NCBI RefSeq assembly: GCF_011761945.1
Contig: NZ_JAASQV010000006.1
Span: forward strand, 124,001 to 188,000
DNA length: 64,000 nucleotides
Direction: 5' to 3'
From: Sphingomonas leidyi
GTDB lineage: Bacteria > Pseudomonadota > Alphaproteobacteria > Sphingomonadales > Sphingomonadaceae
Numbering within the stretch: position 1 is the stretch's first letter; each line of letters opens with the position of its first letter. The translations under genes and the position numbers were made by a program. Positions 1 to 9,114 of this stretch are shown here, piece by piece. Under the pieces are notes generated by a model. It worked only from the letters and a program-made list of their open reading frames with translations, was not told where the DNA came from and did no database searches.

Positions 1-28
1 AAACGACGGCGAAAGCCTCAAAGCGATC

Positions 29-556
29 ATGGCGGGCACCGTCGCGGTGCTCAATCAGGTAACTTCCCTGGAGCCGTTTCTTCCTGACCTTTCGCCTGAC
101 GATCGCGAGCGGGTTGACGCTTATGTCGCGCGGGCCTCGGCCGAGGCGACGTTGCGCGCATACAAATCCGACTGGCGGCTTTTCTGTGCCTGGTGCGGGG
201 AGAATGGATATCGGCCGCTTCCGGCGGCACCCGCAACCGTTGCAGCCTTTTTGACCCTGCTTGCCGAACGCGGGTTCGTGCCGGCCGAGCCGCGGCGAAC
301 GAAGCGCGGCACTGTCCTCGAGCGCAGAGATCCCGTGCCGTTGGGCCGTGCCACTGTCGGCCGTCGCTTGGCCGCAATCGTCTTCGCCCATCGCGCAGCG
401 GACATGGAGCCCCCCACTACTCAGCCTGACGCCGCCCGTCTCGAGAAAGCCGTGCGCGGCATTCGTAAAGACAAAAAGGGAGAGCTCCCCGGAAAGAAGC
501 GCGCGGCTGATGGGGACGTCCTTCGTGACATGCTCCGCAGTATCACAGGCGAGGAT
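29..556 (+). pseudogene. Tyrosine recombinase, 5' part (interrupted by IS21)
   Basis: This is the N-terminal part (about 176 residues) of a phage-integrase-family site-specific recombinase. It carries the SAM-like core-binding domain, recognisable from a segment like TLRAYKSDWRLFCAWC near residues 41-56. The reading frame is cut after Glu-Asp by an IS21-family insertion. Joining base 556 to base 3085 restores one frame of about 352 codons with all catalytic residues in the second half. The frame is open to the window edge, so the true start could lie upstream of the ATG at 29. As it stands the gene is broken, since translation runs into the IS and stops at 634. Confidence 0.85.
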
Positions 557-668
557 TGTGGATCGGCGTGCAAAAAGGGCCCCGTTAGCGGGGTGATCGG
601 CGTCCAAAAGGGACCCCTCATTTCGATGGTTTAGGCAGCGGTCTGGATTTCCAGATGGCGAGATCGGG

Positions 669-2183
669 ATGTTGGTGGTGGAGACTGTGGTGCGGGTCCG
701 GCGCGAGTACGCGGCCGGCAAGCCGATAAAGGCGATTGCGCGGGATTTGCGGCTGTCGCGCAAGGTGGTTCGCAAAGCGATCCGCGCGCCGGAAGGCGCC
801 TTTGACTATCATCGGGTGGTGCAGCCGCTGCCGCGGATTGGTCCCTATCAGGAGCGTCTCGACGCGCTGTTGCTCGAGAACGAGGCGCGGTTACGGCGCG
901 ATCGGCTACGCATGACGCGGATTCACGATCTGCTGAAGCGCGAGGGGTTCGAGGGCTCTTATGACGCGGTCCGGCGCTATGCCACGCGCTGGGCGGATGC
1001 GCGGCGCAAGGATCCTGGCGGCGACGTGCCCGCGTTCATCCCGCTGATGTACAGGCCGGGCGAGGCCTACCAGTTCGACTGGAGCCACGAGGATGTAGAA
1101 CTTGCGGGCAAGCCGATGCGGATCAAAGTCGCCCACGTGCGGCTGTGCGCATCGCGGGCGGTGTACGTCAGGGCCTATCCGCGCGAGACCCAGGAGATGC
1201 TGTTCGACGCGCATGCGTGCGCCTTCGCATTCTTCGGCGGGGTGCCGCTGCGCGGGATCTACGACAACATGAAGACGGCGGTGACGACGGTGTTCACCGG
1301 CAAGGAGCGCGAGTTCAACCGCCGCTTCCTGGTCATGGCCGATCACTACATGGTCGAGCCGACCGCGTGCTCGCCGGCGGCGGGTTGGGAGAAGGGCCAG
1401 GTCGAGAACCAGGTGCAGACGATCCGCGGGCGGCTCTTCCAACCACGCCTGCGGTTCGCCAGCTTCGAGGAGCTGAACGGTTGGCTGGAGGCCGAGTGTC
1501 GCCGCTGGGCAGCGCATCAGTTCCATCCCGAGCAGCGTGAGATGACCGTCGAAGAAGCTCTGGCGGCGGAACGCTCCGCGCTGCAGCCGATGTTGGCGCC
1601 GTTCGACGGCTTCCACGAGAGCGAGCACGCGGTGACGGGCACCTGCCTGATCAGCTTCGACCGCAACCGCTACTCCGTGATGGCCAAAGCGGTTCGCCGC
1701 GCAGTGCAGGTCCGCGCCTATGCCGACCGGATTATCGTGCGCCTGGGCGACGAGGTGGTGGGCGAGCATCGTCGGTTTTTCGGCCGGGATCGGATGATCC
1801 TCGACCCATGGCATTACCTGCCTGTGCTGGCCAAGAAGCCCGGTGCCTTGCGCAATGGGATCCCGTTCCAAGGGTGGGATCTGCCACCTGCGCTCAGCCG
1901 GCTGCGCCGCAAGCTGGGCACCGGCGATGAAGCCGATCGACGGTTCGTGCGCGTGCTGGCGGCGGTGCTGACCGACGGCCTGGATGCCGTGGAAGCCGCG
2001 ATCCTTGAAGCGCTCGATGCGGGTGCTGCCAGCGACGAGGTGATCCTCAACATCCTCGCGCGGCACCGTGAACCACCTCGGCCGCTGACGATCGTCACGC
2101 CGGAGGATCTTGCCCTGACGCATCCGCCGATCGCCGACTGCGCCCGCTACGATCGCTTGCGAGGCCTCCATGCAGCGGCATGA
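669..2183 (+). CDS. istA: IS21 family transposase IstA
   Basis: DDE-type transposase of 504 residues that catalyses strand cleavage and joining at the IS ends together with IstB. An N-terminal helix-turn-helix (about residues 10-40, with [16 protein letters not shown]) precedes an rve-type integrase core. The acidic residues sit in [21 protein letters not shown] and [13 protein letters not shown]. Length is typical for the family. The start ATG lies about 110 bp inside the left terminus. Its 3' end overlaps istB by 14 bp, which suggests translational coupling. The frame is intact, so the element may still be active. Confidence 0.95.
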   Translation: MLVVETVVRVRREYAAGKPIKAIARDLRLSRKVVRKAIRAPEGAFDYHRVVQPLPRIGPYQERLDALLLENEARLRRDRLRMTRIHDLLKREGFEGSYDAVRRYATRWADARRKDPGGDVPAFIPLMYRPGEAYQFDWSHEDVELAGKPMRIKVAHVRLCASRAVYVRAYPRETQEMLFDAHACAFAFFGGVPLRGIYDNMKTAVTTVFTGKEREFNRRFLVMADHYMVEPTACSPAAGWEKGQVENQVQTIRGRLFQPRLRFASFEELNGWLEAECRRWAAHQFHPEQREMTVEEALAAERSALQPMLAPFDGFHESEHAVTGTCLISFDRNRYSVMAKAVRRAVQVRAYADRIIVRLGDEVVGEHRRFFGRDRMILDPWHYLPVLAKKPGALRNGIPFQGWDLPPALSRLRRKLGTGDEADRRFVRVLAAVLTDGLDAVEAAILEALDAGAASDEVILNILARHREPPRPLTIVTPEDLALTHPPIADCARYDRLRGLHAAA

Positions 2184-2898
2184 TATGATCGAGGCGATGC
2201 GCGGGCTTGGCCTCAAGGGTATGGCCGGTGCGTTCGACGAGGCGGTCACCGCCGGCGTGCAGCGCCAGCGCACCATCACTGAGATCCTGACCGATCTGCT
2301 GCGTGCCGAAGCCGCTCACCGTCATGCCGCCTCGATCCGCTACCGGATGAGTGCCGCCAAGCTGCCGGTGGTGAAGGACATCGATGCGTTCGTGTTCGAG
2401 GGGACGCCGATCAACGAAGGCCTGGTCCGATCGCTGCAGGCAGGATCGTTCCTGCCGGGTCGGCGCAACATCGTGCTGGTCGGCGGCACCGGCACGGGCA
2501 AGACCCATCTGGCCACCGCCATTACCGCCAGCGTCGTGCGCGCTGGTGCCCGTGGCCGCTACTTCAACACCGTCGACCTGGTCACCCGGCTCGAGGAAGA
2601 GACCCGCATCGGCAAGGCCGGCGCGCTTGCCGCGCAACTCTCCCGGCTCGAACTCGTCGTGCTCGACGAGCTTGGCTATCTGCCGTTCGCCCGTTCGGGC
2701 GGACAACTGCTGTTCCACCTCGTCAGCAAGCTCTACGAACGCACCTCGGTGATCATCACCACCAACCTCGCGTTCGGGGAGTGGCCGACGGTGTTCGGCG
2801 ATCCCAAGATGACCACCGCGCTCCTCGATCGCATCACCCATCACTGCGATATCGTCGAGACCGGCAACGACAGCTGGCGGTTCAAAAACCGCAGCTGA
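2170..2898 (+). CDS. istB: IS21 family transposition helper ATPase IstB
   Basis: AAA+ ATPase of 242 residues, related to DnaC, that assists IstA in target choice and strand transfer. Walker A is [12 protein letters not shown] near residue 105 and Walker B is [12 protein letters not shown] near residue 165. Length and order after istA fit the IS21 family. The start codon overlaps the end of istA. About 177 bp separate its stop from the right IS end, and these hold the inverted copies of the terminal repeat. No damage is seen. Confidence 0.95.
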   Translation: MQRHDMIEAMRGLGLKGMAGAFDEAVTAGVQRQRTITEILTDLLRAEAAHRHAASIRYRMSAAKLPVVKDIDAFVFEGTPINEGLVRSLQAGSFLPGRRNIVLVGGTGTGKTHLATAITASVVRAGARGRYFNTVDLVTRLEEETRIGKAGALAAQLSRLELVVLDELGYLPFARSGGQLLFHLVSKLYERTSVIITTNLAFGEWPTVFGDPKMTTALLDRITHHCDIVETGNDSWRFKNRS

Positions 2899-3084
2899 CC
2901 CGCCTACACATAGCTCCCGGAAAGACGCTTCGCCCTGCTTGCGCCTCCGGTCGGGCTACGCCCGCCCTACGCCGCAAGCAGGGCGGAATAGCGCACCGCT
3001 CGACGTTCCGCGCCAGCCACCAAGGGGGTCCCTGTTCGACGCCGATCGGGGGTCCCTTTTGCACGCCGTTTGACAGGCGAGGAT

Positions 3085-3615
3085 CTCCGCGCCTATCGTG
3101 ACAGGGCGCTGCTCGCCATCGGAATGGCCGGTGCAATGCGTCGCTCCGAATTGGTCGCGGTGACGGTCGGGCGGGTATCCGAAGATGGTCGAGGCCTGCT
3201 GATCCGCATTCCCTCCTCGAAAACCGATCAGGAAGGTCAAGGGCACACGGTCGCGATCCCAGACGGCCAGCGTCTCGAGCCGGTGCAGCATTATCGGGCA
3301 TGGCTCGCTAAAGCTGGAATCGATAGCGGGCCAATCTTTCGCAAGCTGACACCGCAGGGTCGACTGACCGGGAAGGCAATGAGCGCGCAGGGCGTAGCAC
3401 TGGTCGTCAAGGCGGCGGCTGTGGCTGCCGGCTATCCGCCGGAGCTCTTCTCAGGTCATAGCCTCCGAGCCGGGTTCCTGACCGAAGCAGGACGCCAGAA
3501 CGCAAACCTCTTCAAGATGAAAGAGCATAGCCGGCACGCTTCGCTCGAGATGGTCGCGGAGTATGTCCGCGATCATGAGCGGTTCCGAGAGCATGCAGGT
3601 GAGGGCTTCCTTTGA
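3085..3615 (+). pseudogene. Tyrosine recombinase, 3' catalytic part (interrupted by IS21)
   Basis: This is the C-terminal catalytic domain of the recombinase whose first half lies at 29-556. It carries the tyrosine recombinase signature: first Arg in AMRRSEL, the HxLR box in SGHSLRAGF, a later His in KEHSRHASLEM, and the nucleophilic Tyr in EYVRD. The restored 352-codon protein would be of normal length. A frame beginning at base 3070 inside the IS end could in principle still be translated, but it would lack the DNA-binding N-terminal domain, so recombination activity is unlikely without IS loss. Confidence 0.88.
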
Positions 3616-3710
3616 AGTCACGCGGAGCCGCAATCTCCGCTGCCGCGCGTGCGATTAGCTTCCGGGCGCGGGCTGCAGGTGTAGCTGTGCGCGGTTGGGG
3701 TAGCGAAAAA

Positions 3711-4289
3711 ATGGTCCTGGTGCGTCGGCCAGTCCGCCGGCGCATCGCGCGAGCCAGGCGATACGCGCGCCGCACCTTCCTGCTTGGGTGGGGCGCAGCC
3801 GGATTGGCCATTATCGTTCAGCTCCTGACGCCCATGGCTCTGCTGTATCTGTGGTTGCGCTCGCCGACGGCATCGAGCCATCTACCAAGTGCCGTCCTGC
3901 CATATGCGACCGTCCTGGTATTTATGGCCGGATATGTGAGCATCATGGTGCTGGGGACCGCGGCAAGCATTATCCTGAAGGCCGCGATCAAGGGCTACAG
4001 CTCCGGCACACGCAGCCTCGTTATCTTCCTGATGAGTATCGGACTTTATCTCTTCGTCGCATTCATGGGTGCCGTGGTGGGGCGTGAGGCGCCGAAACTT
4101 CCGGGGCAGGTCCCTGTGCTGCTGACGTTCTACATTGCGCTCTACGTGATGTTTTCAGGTTGGACCACCAAGCACATCTGGGACCGGATTACCGACGACG
4201 GCCGGGACAGGCTGCACCTCTTCTTGGCTGGTCGCGCGATGCGACGCCGAGCGCAATCGCGCCTTACGGCTGTTGCCAGGCGGTCGTGA
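3711..4289 (+). CDS. Multi-pass membrane protein of unknown function
   Basis: Predicted inner-membrane protein of 192 residues. A basic N-terminus with several Arg is followed by about four hydrophobic segments (FLLGWGAAGLAIIVQLL, VLPYATVLVFMAGYV, LVIFLMSIGLYLFVAF, VPVLLTFYIALYVMF), and the C-terminus is again Arg-rich. A frame opening from a TTG at 3612 exists, but the ATG at 3711 gives a more natural N-terminus. It follows the broken recombinase on the same strand. Its 3' end overlaps the end of the convergent toxin-like gene by 26 bp. I recognise no family. Confidence 0.6.
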   Translation: MVLVRRPVRRRIARARRYARRTFLLGWGAAGLAIIVQLLTPMALLYLWLRSPTASSHLPSAVLPYATVLVFMAGYVSIMVLGTAASIILKAAIKGYSSGTRSLVIFLMSIGLYLFVAFMGAVVGREAPKLPGQVPVLLTFYIALYVMFSGWTTKHIWDRITDDGRDRLHLFLAGRAMRRRAQSRLTAVARRS

Positions 4290-4761
4290 AGTCGAGAGCC
4301 TCGATCATGTCGAAAAGAGAGCAGCACGGGACCCCGAAGTCACGACAGACATCAGGCACCTTCCGGTTGGCACCCTGCTTGCCGGGTTTCGATACCTCGA
4401 AGCTTACGACCGTGCGTTCGCCCGGCTCGACGCGTCCGTAGGCCACCAGAAAGGGATCGCGCCCGACTAGCTCGACGCCGTTCTCGTCGAGGGGACCATA
4501 GCCTTGCAGGGTTGTATCGGCGACCAGCGCGGGGTCGAGATCCTCGGCCAGGATCAGCGCCGCGCGGCAATCTTCGGTGCAGAGCCAGTCCACGATGTCG
4601 CCCCGACCGGAGGTGACCTCCTCGAATTGCTCCAATGGAATTTTGACGTTGCCGAGGGTGCCTTGGTGTCGCAACCACTCCCAAAACACGGGAAAACGCC
4701 GGAGCGGATAGGCTCTGCGATCTCCTGTTATGAGCGTGTCGGCATCGAGCAGGTAGAGCAA
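4264..4761 (-). CDS. DUF4411 family PIN-like toxin
   Basis: Protein of 165 residues resembling the DUF4411 family, whose members have a PIN-like nuclease fold. The N-terminus LYLLDADTLI carries the Asp expected of the first PIN metal ligand, and further acidic residues lie in DIVDWLCTEDCRAALI and GRDPFLVAYG. The start is a TTG with GGGGG a few bases upstream, as no ATG or GTG is available. It lies 10 bp downstream of an HTH/ImmA gene. This pairing is a known predicted toxin-antitoxin arrangement, with the PIN-like protein as toxin. Confidence 0.75.
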   Translation of the reverse strand: MLYLLDADTLITGDRRAYPLRRFPVFWEWLRHQGTLGNVKIPLEQFEEVTSGRGDIVDWLCTEDCRAALILAEDLDPALVADTTLQGYGPLDENGVELVGRDPFLVAYGRVEPGERTVVSFEVSKPGKQGANRKVPDVCRDFGVPCCSLFDMIEALDFTTAWQQP

Positions 4762-4771
4762 GCGACCCCCG

Positions 4772-5923
4772 CTATGCCATCTGTTCGGTCATGCGACCGA
4801 TCGCCGTGGGTTTTACGCCGAGCACCTTGCCCGCCTTGGTCGTCGTCAAGGCGCCACCCGCGACCATCCGATCGACAAGCGCGAGGAGACCCTGTCCAAC
4901 CCGGTGGCGCCTTACGACATAATAGTCAGGCGCGCCTTTCGCTGGCTTTCGCGGAAACTCGAGACGGTCCTCATCGAACCGGGCGGCGAGCTGCCGGTAC
5001 ATGGCCGCATCGATGAGGCGCTCCCGTAAGAGGTTGTAGGCGACCATCTTGCGGCTGACTTTGCGAGCGTTTGCAAAGACGCCGATTTGGTCGATCAATC
5101 CGTCTAGGTCGGCGACACCGGCGAGCTCCTGCAGCTCCTCGCGGCCAAGAAGGAATTTCGCCGCCGCGTCATCGCACAGCCGCTCGATCACCTGTTCGCT
5201 GTCATATCCGCTGATACCGCTCTGCCCCAAAAGGATGTGGCCGAGCTCATGAAGAAGCGTGAACGGCCAAGCTGCCTTGGAGTCCGTTTCATTGACGACG
5301 ATGAACGGCGCGACCTCGTCCGCGAGAGCCATTCCCCGGAAAACACCTGGGCTGAGATTGCTCGTCCAGTGGCCGAGATTGCCGATGAGCAGCACATAGA
5401 CGCCCGCAGCCTCAACCGCATCGCGCAAGATCCGGAAGGCTTGCTCGATCGTCCGGGCCTGGCGGTAACCCCCTCGATCAAGGTTCAGCAGTTCACCCAT
5501 CGCCTGAGCAAGGGCATCCGCACCCGCCCGTGGGTCAATGGACCCGACGAACGTCCGGATTTCAGCCTCTTCGGCGTCTTCTAATGCACCACGAACAAGG
5601 GACTGGCGGGTGCGAACGTCACGGACCAGCGCACCGACGGTCGCCTCCGCTCCGGCCTCCCGATCCGGAAGCGTCCGAAAGTCATGGGTTCGGGGGGGCG
5701 CTGCCGGTGGTTCGGGTAGGTAGAACGTGAGCAATGGACGACGATAGCGATCCGCCATTTTGAGCAATTGGGGGCGGCTGGGCTCGCGATCGCCCGCCTC
5801 CATCTCCGCCAGGCGTGCAGCGGCGCTTTCACCGCCAAGACCGATCCCTTTGGCGGCATCCTCAAGCGTCAGGCCCGCGCTCTCGCGCGCCCATGACAGG
5901 ATCTGAGGATTGACCTTCGGCAT
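4772..5923 (-). CDS. HTH plus ImmA/IrrE metallopeptidase (antitoxin/regulator)
   Basis: Protein of 383 residues with an N-terminal XRE-type helix-turn-helix (about residues 8-60, GLTLEDAAKGIGLG) and an ImmA/IrrE zinc-peptidase domain. The HExxH motif sits in LLHELGHILLG. Proteins of this type usually bind DNA and cleave or sequester a partner. It is the first gene of a two-gene leftward operon with the DUF4411 toxin 10 bp downstream, so it is the likely antitoxin and autoregulator. ATG at 5923 begins MPKVNPQILSWARES, a typical start for the family. Confidence 0.85.
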   Translation of the reverse strand: MPKVNPQILSWARESAGLTLEDAAKGIGLGGESAAARLAEMEAGDREPSRPQLLKMADRYRRPLLTFYLPEPPAAPPRTHDFRTLPDREAGAEATVGALVRDVRTRQSLVRGALEDAEEAEIRTFVGSIDPRAGADALAQAMGELLNLDRGGYRQARTIEQAFRILRDAVEAAGVYVLLIGNLGHWTSNLSPGVFRGMALADEVAPFIVVNETDSKAAWPFTLLHELGHILLGQSGISGYDSEQVIERLCDDAAAKFLLGREELQELAGVADLDGLIDQIGVFANARKVSRKMVAYNLLRERLIDAAMYRQLAARFDEDRLEFPRKPAKGAPDYYVVRRHRVGQGLLALVDRMVAGGALTTTKAGKVLGVKPTAIGRMTEQMA

Positions 5924-6042
5924 GCTTGGTGGGGCTACTCCGCTGATGATGTTCCCTTGCTATATGCCTATGGTGCAGGCCTCTGTCATCGCCGAAGCGC
6001 GGCGCGGAAGCTAAACCGTTGAAACATAGGGAGTGATGTCGA

Positions 6043-6903
6043 ATGGGGCAGGCGAAGCAGCGAGCAGCCGCGCGTGCAGGAGTTCACGCGGAAATTGATG
6101 CTCGGCTGCGGGGGCTCGGCATCGACACCACCCAGTTTGGCTTTTTCGATCAGCCGGCCTTTGCGGCGGAGGAAGGTCGCGACGGCACCTTCCTCGATCA
6201 ATACGCCTTGTGGGTGCAATCCCGCCCGCGCACCGCCGAATATGATGAGCGCGTCCGTGCGATCGTCCCCCGGCTCGCCGAATTCCTGGCGGATCTGTTC
6301 GAACGTGAGGATATGCAGCGTAGCTGTGTTCATGTCTCGTCGATGATGCAGCGTATCCTCGATCGGCTCGGTGTCTGGAGTTTCGGGCTGAAAGGCTCGA
6401 TGATTGCCGAAGTAGCCAGCGAAGATCTTTGGCGCGGACAGTCGATGTGTGACCTCTCCGATTTCCCTGGTGCCGAACTGGGCCACGCATGGGTCGTTGC
6501 GCCGCCTTTCGTGATCGTCGACGGAACGATCCGGCTGCAAAATCCTGTCGGCGACCCAATGAACAGCTACACCCCAGCCATTGTTGCGGTAGAGCATACG
6601 ACGATGGTGAAGCCGACCGTCGACGACGTCGTTTCCGCTCAGCTTCGCGCCCGGATCGCTCGTGATGAAGGACGAGAAGACAGCCAACTCCATCACCGCC
6701 TGGTCCCAAACCTGAAGGATTTCAGTCGCAATTTCCCAAGCAGTGAGATCCGCTATGGCGAACTGGTACTCCGCTACGTCCCCGCTGGCGTGCGGATCAG
6801 CGATGTCGGGCTGGAGCAGATAAACGGCGCGGGCGAGAAACTTCGGGGTGATGAGGTTTGGAACGACCATGTCGCACCCGCCTTCGCCGACTTCATCGTT
6901 TGA
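6043..6903 (+). CDS. Unknown protein with possible papain-like Cys-His-Asp triad
   Basis: Protein of 286 residues that I do not recognise. Three spaced motifs resemble a transglutaminase/papain-like fold: Cys95 at a helix start (RSCVHVSSMMQRIL), His148 in GHAWVVAP, and Asp160 in FVIVDGTIRL. The order Cys, His, Asp, with His and Asp at the edges of hydrophobic strands, is what this fold shows. There is no signal peptide, so it would be cytoplasmic. It stands alone between the toxin-antitoxin pair and a convergent small gene. The functional idea is inference only. Confidence 0.55.
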   Translation: MGQAKQRAAARAGVHAEIDARLRGLGIDTTQFGFFDQPAFAAEEGRDGTFLDQYALWVQSRPRTAEYDERVRAIVPRLAEFLADLFEREDMQRSCVHVSSMMQRILDRLGVWSFGLKGSMIAEVASEDLWRGQSMCDLSDFPGAELGHAWVVAPPFVIVDGTIRLQNPVGDPMNSYTPAIVAVEHTTMVKPTVDDVVSAQLRARIARDEGREDSQLHHRLVPNLKDFSRNFPSSEIRYGELVLRYVPAGVRISDVGLEQINGAGEKLRGDEVWNDHVAPAFADFIV

Positions 6904-6989
6904 TCCGGTTGGCTCGCACGGGTCGCGCTAGCTTTTTAGGCGGTGCCGGCGGGAGCGAGCGTCTCGGCGCTGATCATCCGGACCGCAAG

Positions 6990-7466
6990 CTAGCCATGTC
7001 CAGCAAGCTGCTCGAGCAGCAAAACGCTGTGAGCCTCGGCGTCGTCTGCGGTGGTGAACATCTCCGTCGTGTAACGCCCACGCGCCATGCTGCAGCCTGG
7101 TATATCCTGAACTAGCGAGACGTAGCTGTCCGGCCAGCGACAGACGATGAGCAAGGGCCAGCCGGTGGTGGGTGGCTCATAGCGAGAAATCAGCACATTG
7201 TCCGAGACCAGGGCCGATGGACGGTGATCGAAAAAGTCTGGAGCCACGGGCCCCGGACGGGGAAGGTTCAGAAGGCGTTCCGCTTCCGCTTGTTCGTGGC
7301 TGGTCTCCAAAATCATCGCGTAATAGCGTCCGAGCCCGAGACCGTCGCCGCGCAGCGGTACGGGCACATCGACCAAGAGAACGCTTGGCGCTGAGATGAT
7401 CGTCGAGGGATAGAGCATTCGTCGTCGCGCGAGGTCATCGGACAGGCGGTAGGTCGCAAGGCTCAT
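6990..7466 (-). CDS. Hypothetical protein
   Basis: Soluble protein of 158 residues beginning MSLATYRLSDDLARR. I recognise no family. It has alternating hydrophobic strands (ISAPSVLLVDVPVPL, WPLLIVCRWPDSYVSL) and an acidic helical C-terminus. An ATG at 7532 would add residues overlapping the divergent neighbour and looks unnatural, so the ATG at 7466 is preferred. It is divergent from the GIY-YIG gene, with about 100 bp between the two starts that could hold both promoters. Confidence 0.5.
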   Translation of the reverse strand: MSLATYRLSDDLARRRMLYPSTIISAPSVLLVDVPVPLRGDGLGLGRYYAMILETSHEQAEAERLLNLPRPGPVAPDFFDHRPSALVSDNVLISRYEPPTTGWPLLIVCRWPDSYVSLVQDIPGCSMARGRYTTEMFTTADDAEAHSVLLLEQLAGHG

Positions 7467-7570
7467 CTTTTTGTCCGTCGGTCGGAGCCGTCGGCATCGG
7501 CTCATTGAAGCCGCCACCACCCTGCTCCACAAGCATCCGCAGATTCCGGCAAGAAGCAGACTATGAACAT

Positions 7571-8407
7571 ATGGCGCTGACTTTCAACGCGGTCCTCGAC
7601 GAAGCGGGCATAAGCCCTGATTCCGTTCGTCTCCTGCGGCATCAAACGCATTCTGCGGGCCGGACGCCTTATTCGCTCTGGCGCGACGATCGGGCGGGCT
7701 TCCTCGTGTATCAAAGCCTTCAGACGAGCCAGAACCGCGCTCGTCTTTCCGCAAGATATTGGGCGAGCTTCGTCGTGACGCCCGCGGCAGCCACCCTGTT
7801 CGTGGGACTTTACGAAATCTCGCTCATCGGGAGTGCGCCCGACGACATTGTCGACCCGCTGCGTCACAAGCTCGCAACCGAAGGCGGCACCCGGCCGCTC
7901 GATCTCTATGCGCAAACCTCCGTATTCGCGTTGGAGGACATGAGCGGCCGTTTGACCATCGACTGGGGCGCAGGAACCCGGAGTTGGATCCAGCGTGCCG
8001 GTAGCCAGGCGAAGGCTATACTCGAATTGAGCCGCACGTTTCAGGAGGAAGCGTTCCCAGGTTATGTGCGGTTCATCGGCAACCTCTCGTCGCTGGAAGC
8101 ACTGCCAAAGGGCTGGATCGCCGCGCTTACCGCGGCGCGGGGCGTTTACCTTCTGACCTGCCCGCGCACGCGCGAGCAATATGTTGGTTCGGCCACAGGC
8201 GAGAGCGGTTTCTTCGGCCGCTGGCTCACCTACATCCGAGATGGCCATGGCGGCAATCTGGGTCTGAAAAGTCGCGACCCGAGCGACTATCAGGCCAGCA
8301 TTCTCGAAGTGAGCGGATCAAGCGCCACCGTCGAGGAGATCATCGCTGCAGAGCAGCTTTGGAAAGCGAAGCTACAAAGCCGGGAGCTGGGCCTTAACCG
8401 TAATTGA
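7571..8407 (+). CDS. GIY-YIG nuclease-fold protein
   Basis: Protein of 278 residues. The C-terminal 100 residues resemble a GIY-YIG nuclease: GVYLLTCPRTREQYVGSATG gives the two signature strands, followed by Arg in FFGRWLTYIRDGH and Glu in VEEIIAAEQLWKAKL. The N-terminal 180 residues are of unknown type. Similar proteins occur singly in accessory regions and are probably DNA-acting. The ATG at 7571 is preferred over one at 7505, which would overlap the divergent gene. It converges on the winged-helix gene at 8415, with only 7 bp between the two stops. Confidence 0.65.
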   Translation: MALTFNAVLDEAGISPDSVRLLRHQTHSAGRTPYSLWRDDRAGFLVYQSLQTSQNRARLSARYWASFVVTPAAATLFVGLYEISLIGSAPDDIVDPLRHKLATEGGTRPLDLYAQTSVFALEDMSGRLTIDWGAGTRSWIQRAGSQAKAILELSRTFQEEAFPGYVRFIGNLSSLEALPKGWIAALTAARGVYLLTCPRTREQYVGSATGESGFFGRWLTYIRDGHGGNLGLKSRDPSDYQASILEVSGSSATVEEIIAAEQLWKAKLQSRELGLNRN

Positions 8408-8414
8408 GGGTGTT

Positions 8415-8972
8415 TCACCGACCGGCGTGAAGTGCCCGACGTGCTTCCTCGGTGATCGTGTAAACCGCTTGCCGCTGGGCGCCCCGATTTTGGTGATCCA
8501 CCCGGTAGCCCTGATAATGCCGCCTGACGAAGCCGGCGCGAACCAACTCGGAAACGGCGCGGCTGACATTTGTGCGGCCGGACTGACGAACCCGCTTGCG
8601 AACCTGAGCGTCGACGATCCTGTTTGCCGCCACCGGATCGACCGGAAGGGCACACTTAGCCTCAAGGTCTTGTCGCACCTTGTCTGCGATCGCGAGACGA
8701 CGGGGGTCGCGCTGAGCGACGGGAACCAGTGCGTCGCATAGCCAATCCCGGACGGGAATCCGGCGGTCACCCTCGCGGATGTACGGTCCCGCCGATCCCG
8801 TCTGAGCACTCGCCTGGGCGATCAAGTTGAGCACCATGAAGCTGTAACGCGGTCGCTCGCATACGATCGTCAGCCGCTCCAGAATGGCCGGTAGGTCAAG
8901 CGGGCGCGTAGGCTCTCCGGCTTTCACCGGCCGAGCACAGTCCTCAAGGGAAAAGAGATCGGGCTGAAACAT
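8415..8972 (-). CDS. Winged-helix DNA-binding protein (hypothetical)
   Basis: Protein of 185 residues whose C-terminal third looks like a winged helix-turn-helix: RTNVSRAVSELVRAGFVRRH for the recognition helices, followed by a wing and TITEEARRAL. The N-terminal part is unassigned. It is divergent from the HEPN gene at 9115. The shared 142-bp gap contains a long inverted repeat (9038-9081) that could be its operator, which would make it a regulator of that gene. This role is inferred from position only. Confidence 0.6.
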   Translation of the reverse strand: MFQPDLFSLEDCARPVKAGEPTRPLDLPAILERLTIVCERPRYSFMVLNLIAQASAQTGSAGPYIREGDRRIPVRDWLCDALVPVAQRDPRRLAIADKVRQDLEAKCALPVDPVAANRIVDAQVRKRVRQSGRTNVSRAVSELVRAGFVRRHYQGYRVDHQNRGAQRQAVYTITEEARRALHAGR

Positions 8973-9037
8973 GGAACATTACAAGCACAGAGTGCCGGCA
9001 AAGTGAATCCCGCACAGGAGGGCCACAAAGACTTTAA

Positions 9038-9081
9038 CCGCTCGTGGCACTTCACCGAGCGAGGTAAAGTGCCGCGAGCGG
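9038..9081. promoter_or_regulatory. 15-bp inverted repeat in divergent intergenic region
   Basis: Arms 9038-9052 (CCGCTCGTGGCACTT) and 9067-9081 (AAGTGCCGCGAGCGG) pair at 14 of 15 positions around a 14-base loop. The repeat lies between the divergent winged-helix gene and the HEPN gene, so it may be an operator. It could also form a hairpin in the leader RNA of the HEPN gene. Confidence 0.5.
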
Positions 9082-9114
9082 TACGGATTTTTGACGGCGG
9101 GGCGCGGCTAGAGG

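Larger units (their letters stand above)
557..3075 (+). mobile_element. IS21-family insertion sequence (istA/istB)
   Basis: The element is about 2.5 kb and has TGT...ACA termini. The left end TGTGGATCGGCGTGC pairs with the reverse complement of the right end TGTCAAACGGCGTGC. Each end holds two copies of a related 20-bp repeat (564-583 and 598-617 on the left; 3025-3044 and 3049-3068 inverted on the right), as is usual for transposase binding sites in this family. A 9-bp direct repeat GGCGAGGAT flanks it (548-556 and 3076-3084) and is the target duplication; the match reaches 12 bp because ACA also ends the element. It carries overlapping istA and istB and looks intact. Confidence 0.93.

Noticed and set aside
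906-2279. Minus-strand open frame of about 457 codons
   Set aside because: It is antisense to istA, whose DDE motifs and family length are clear.
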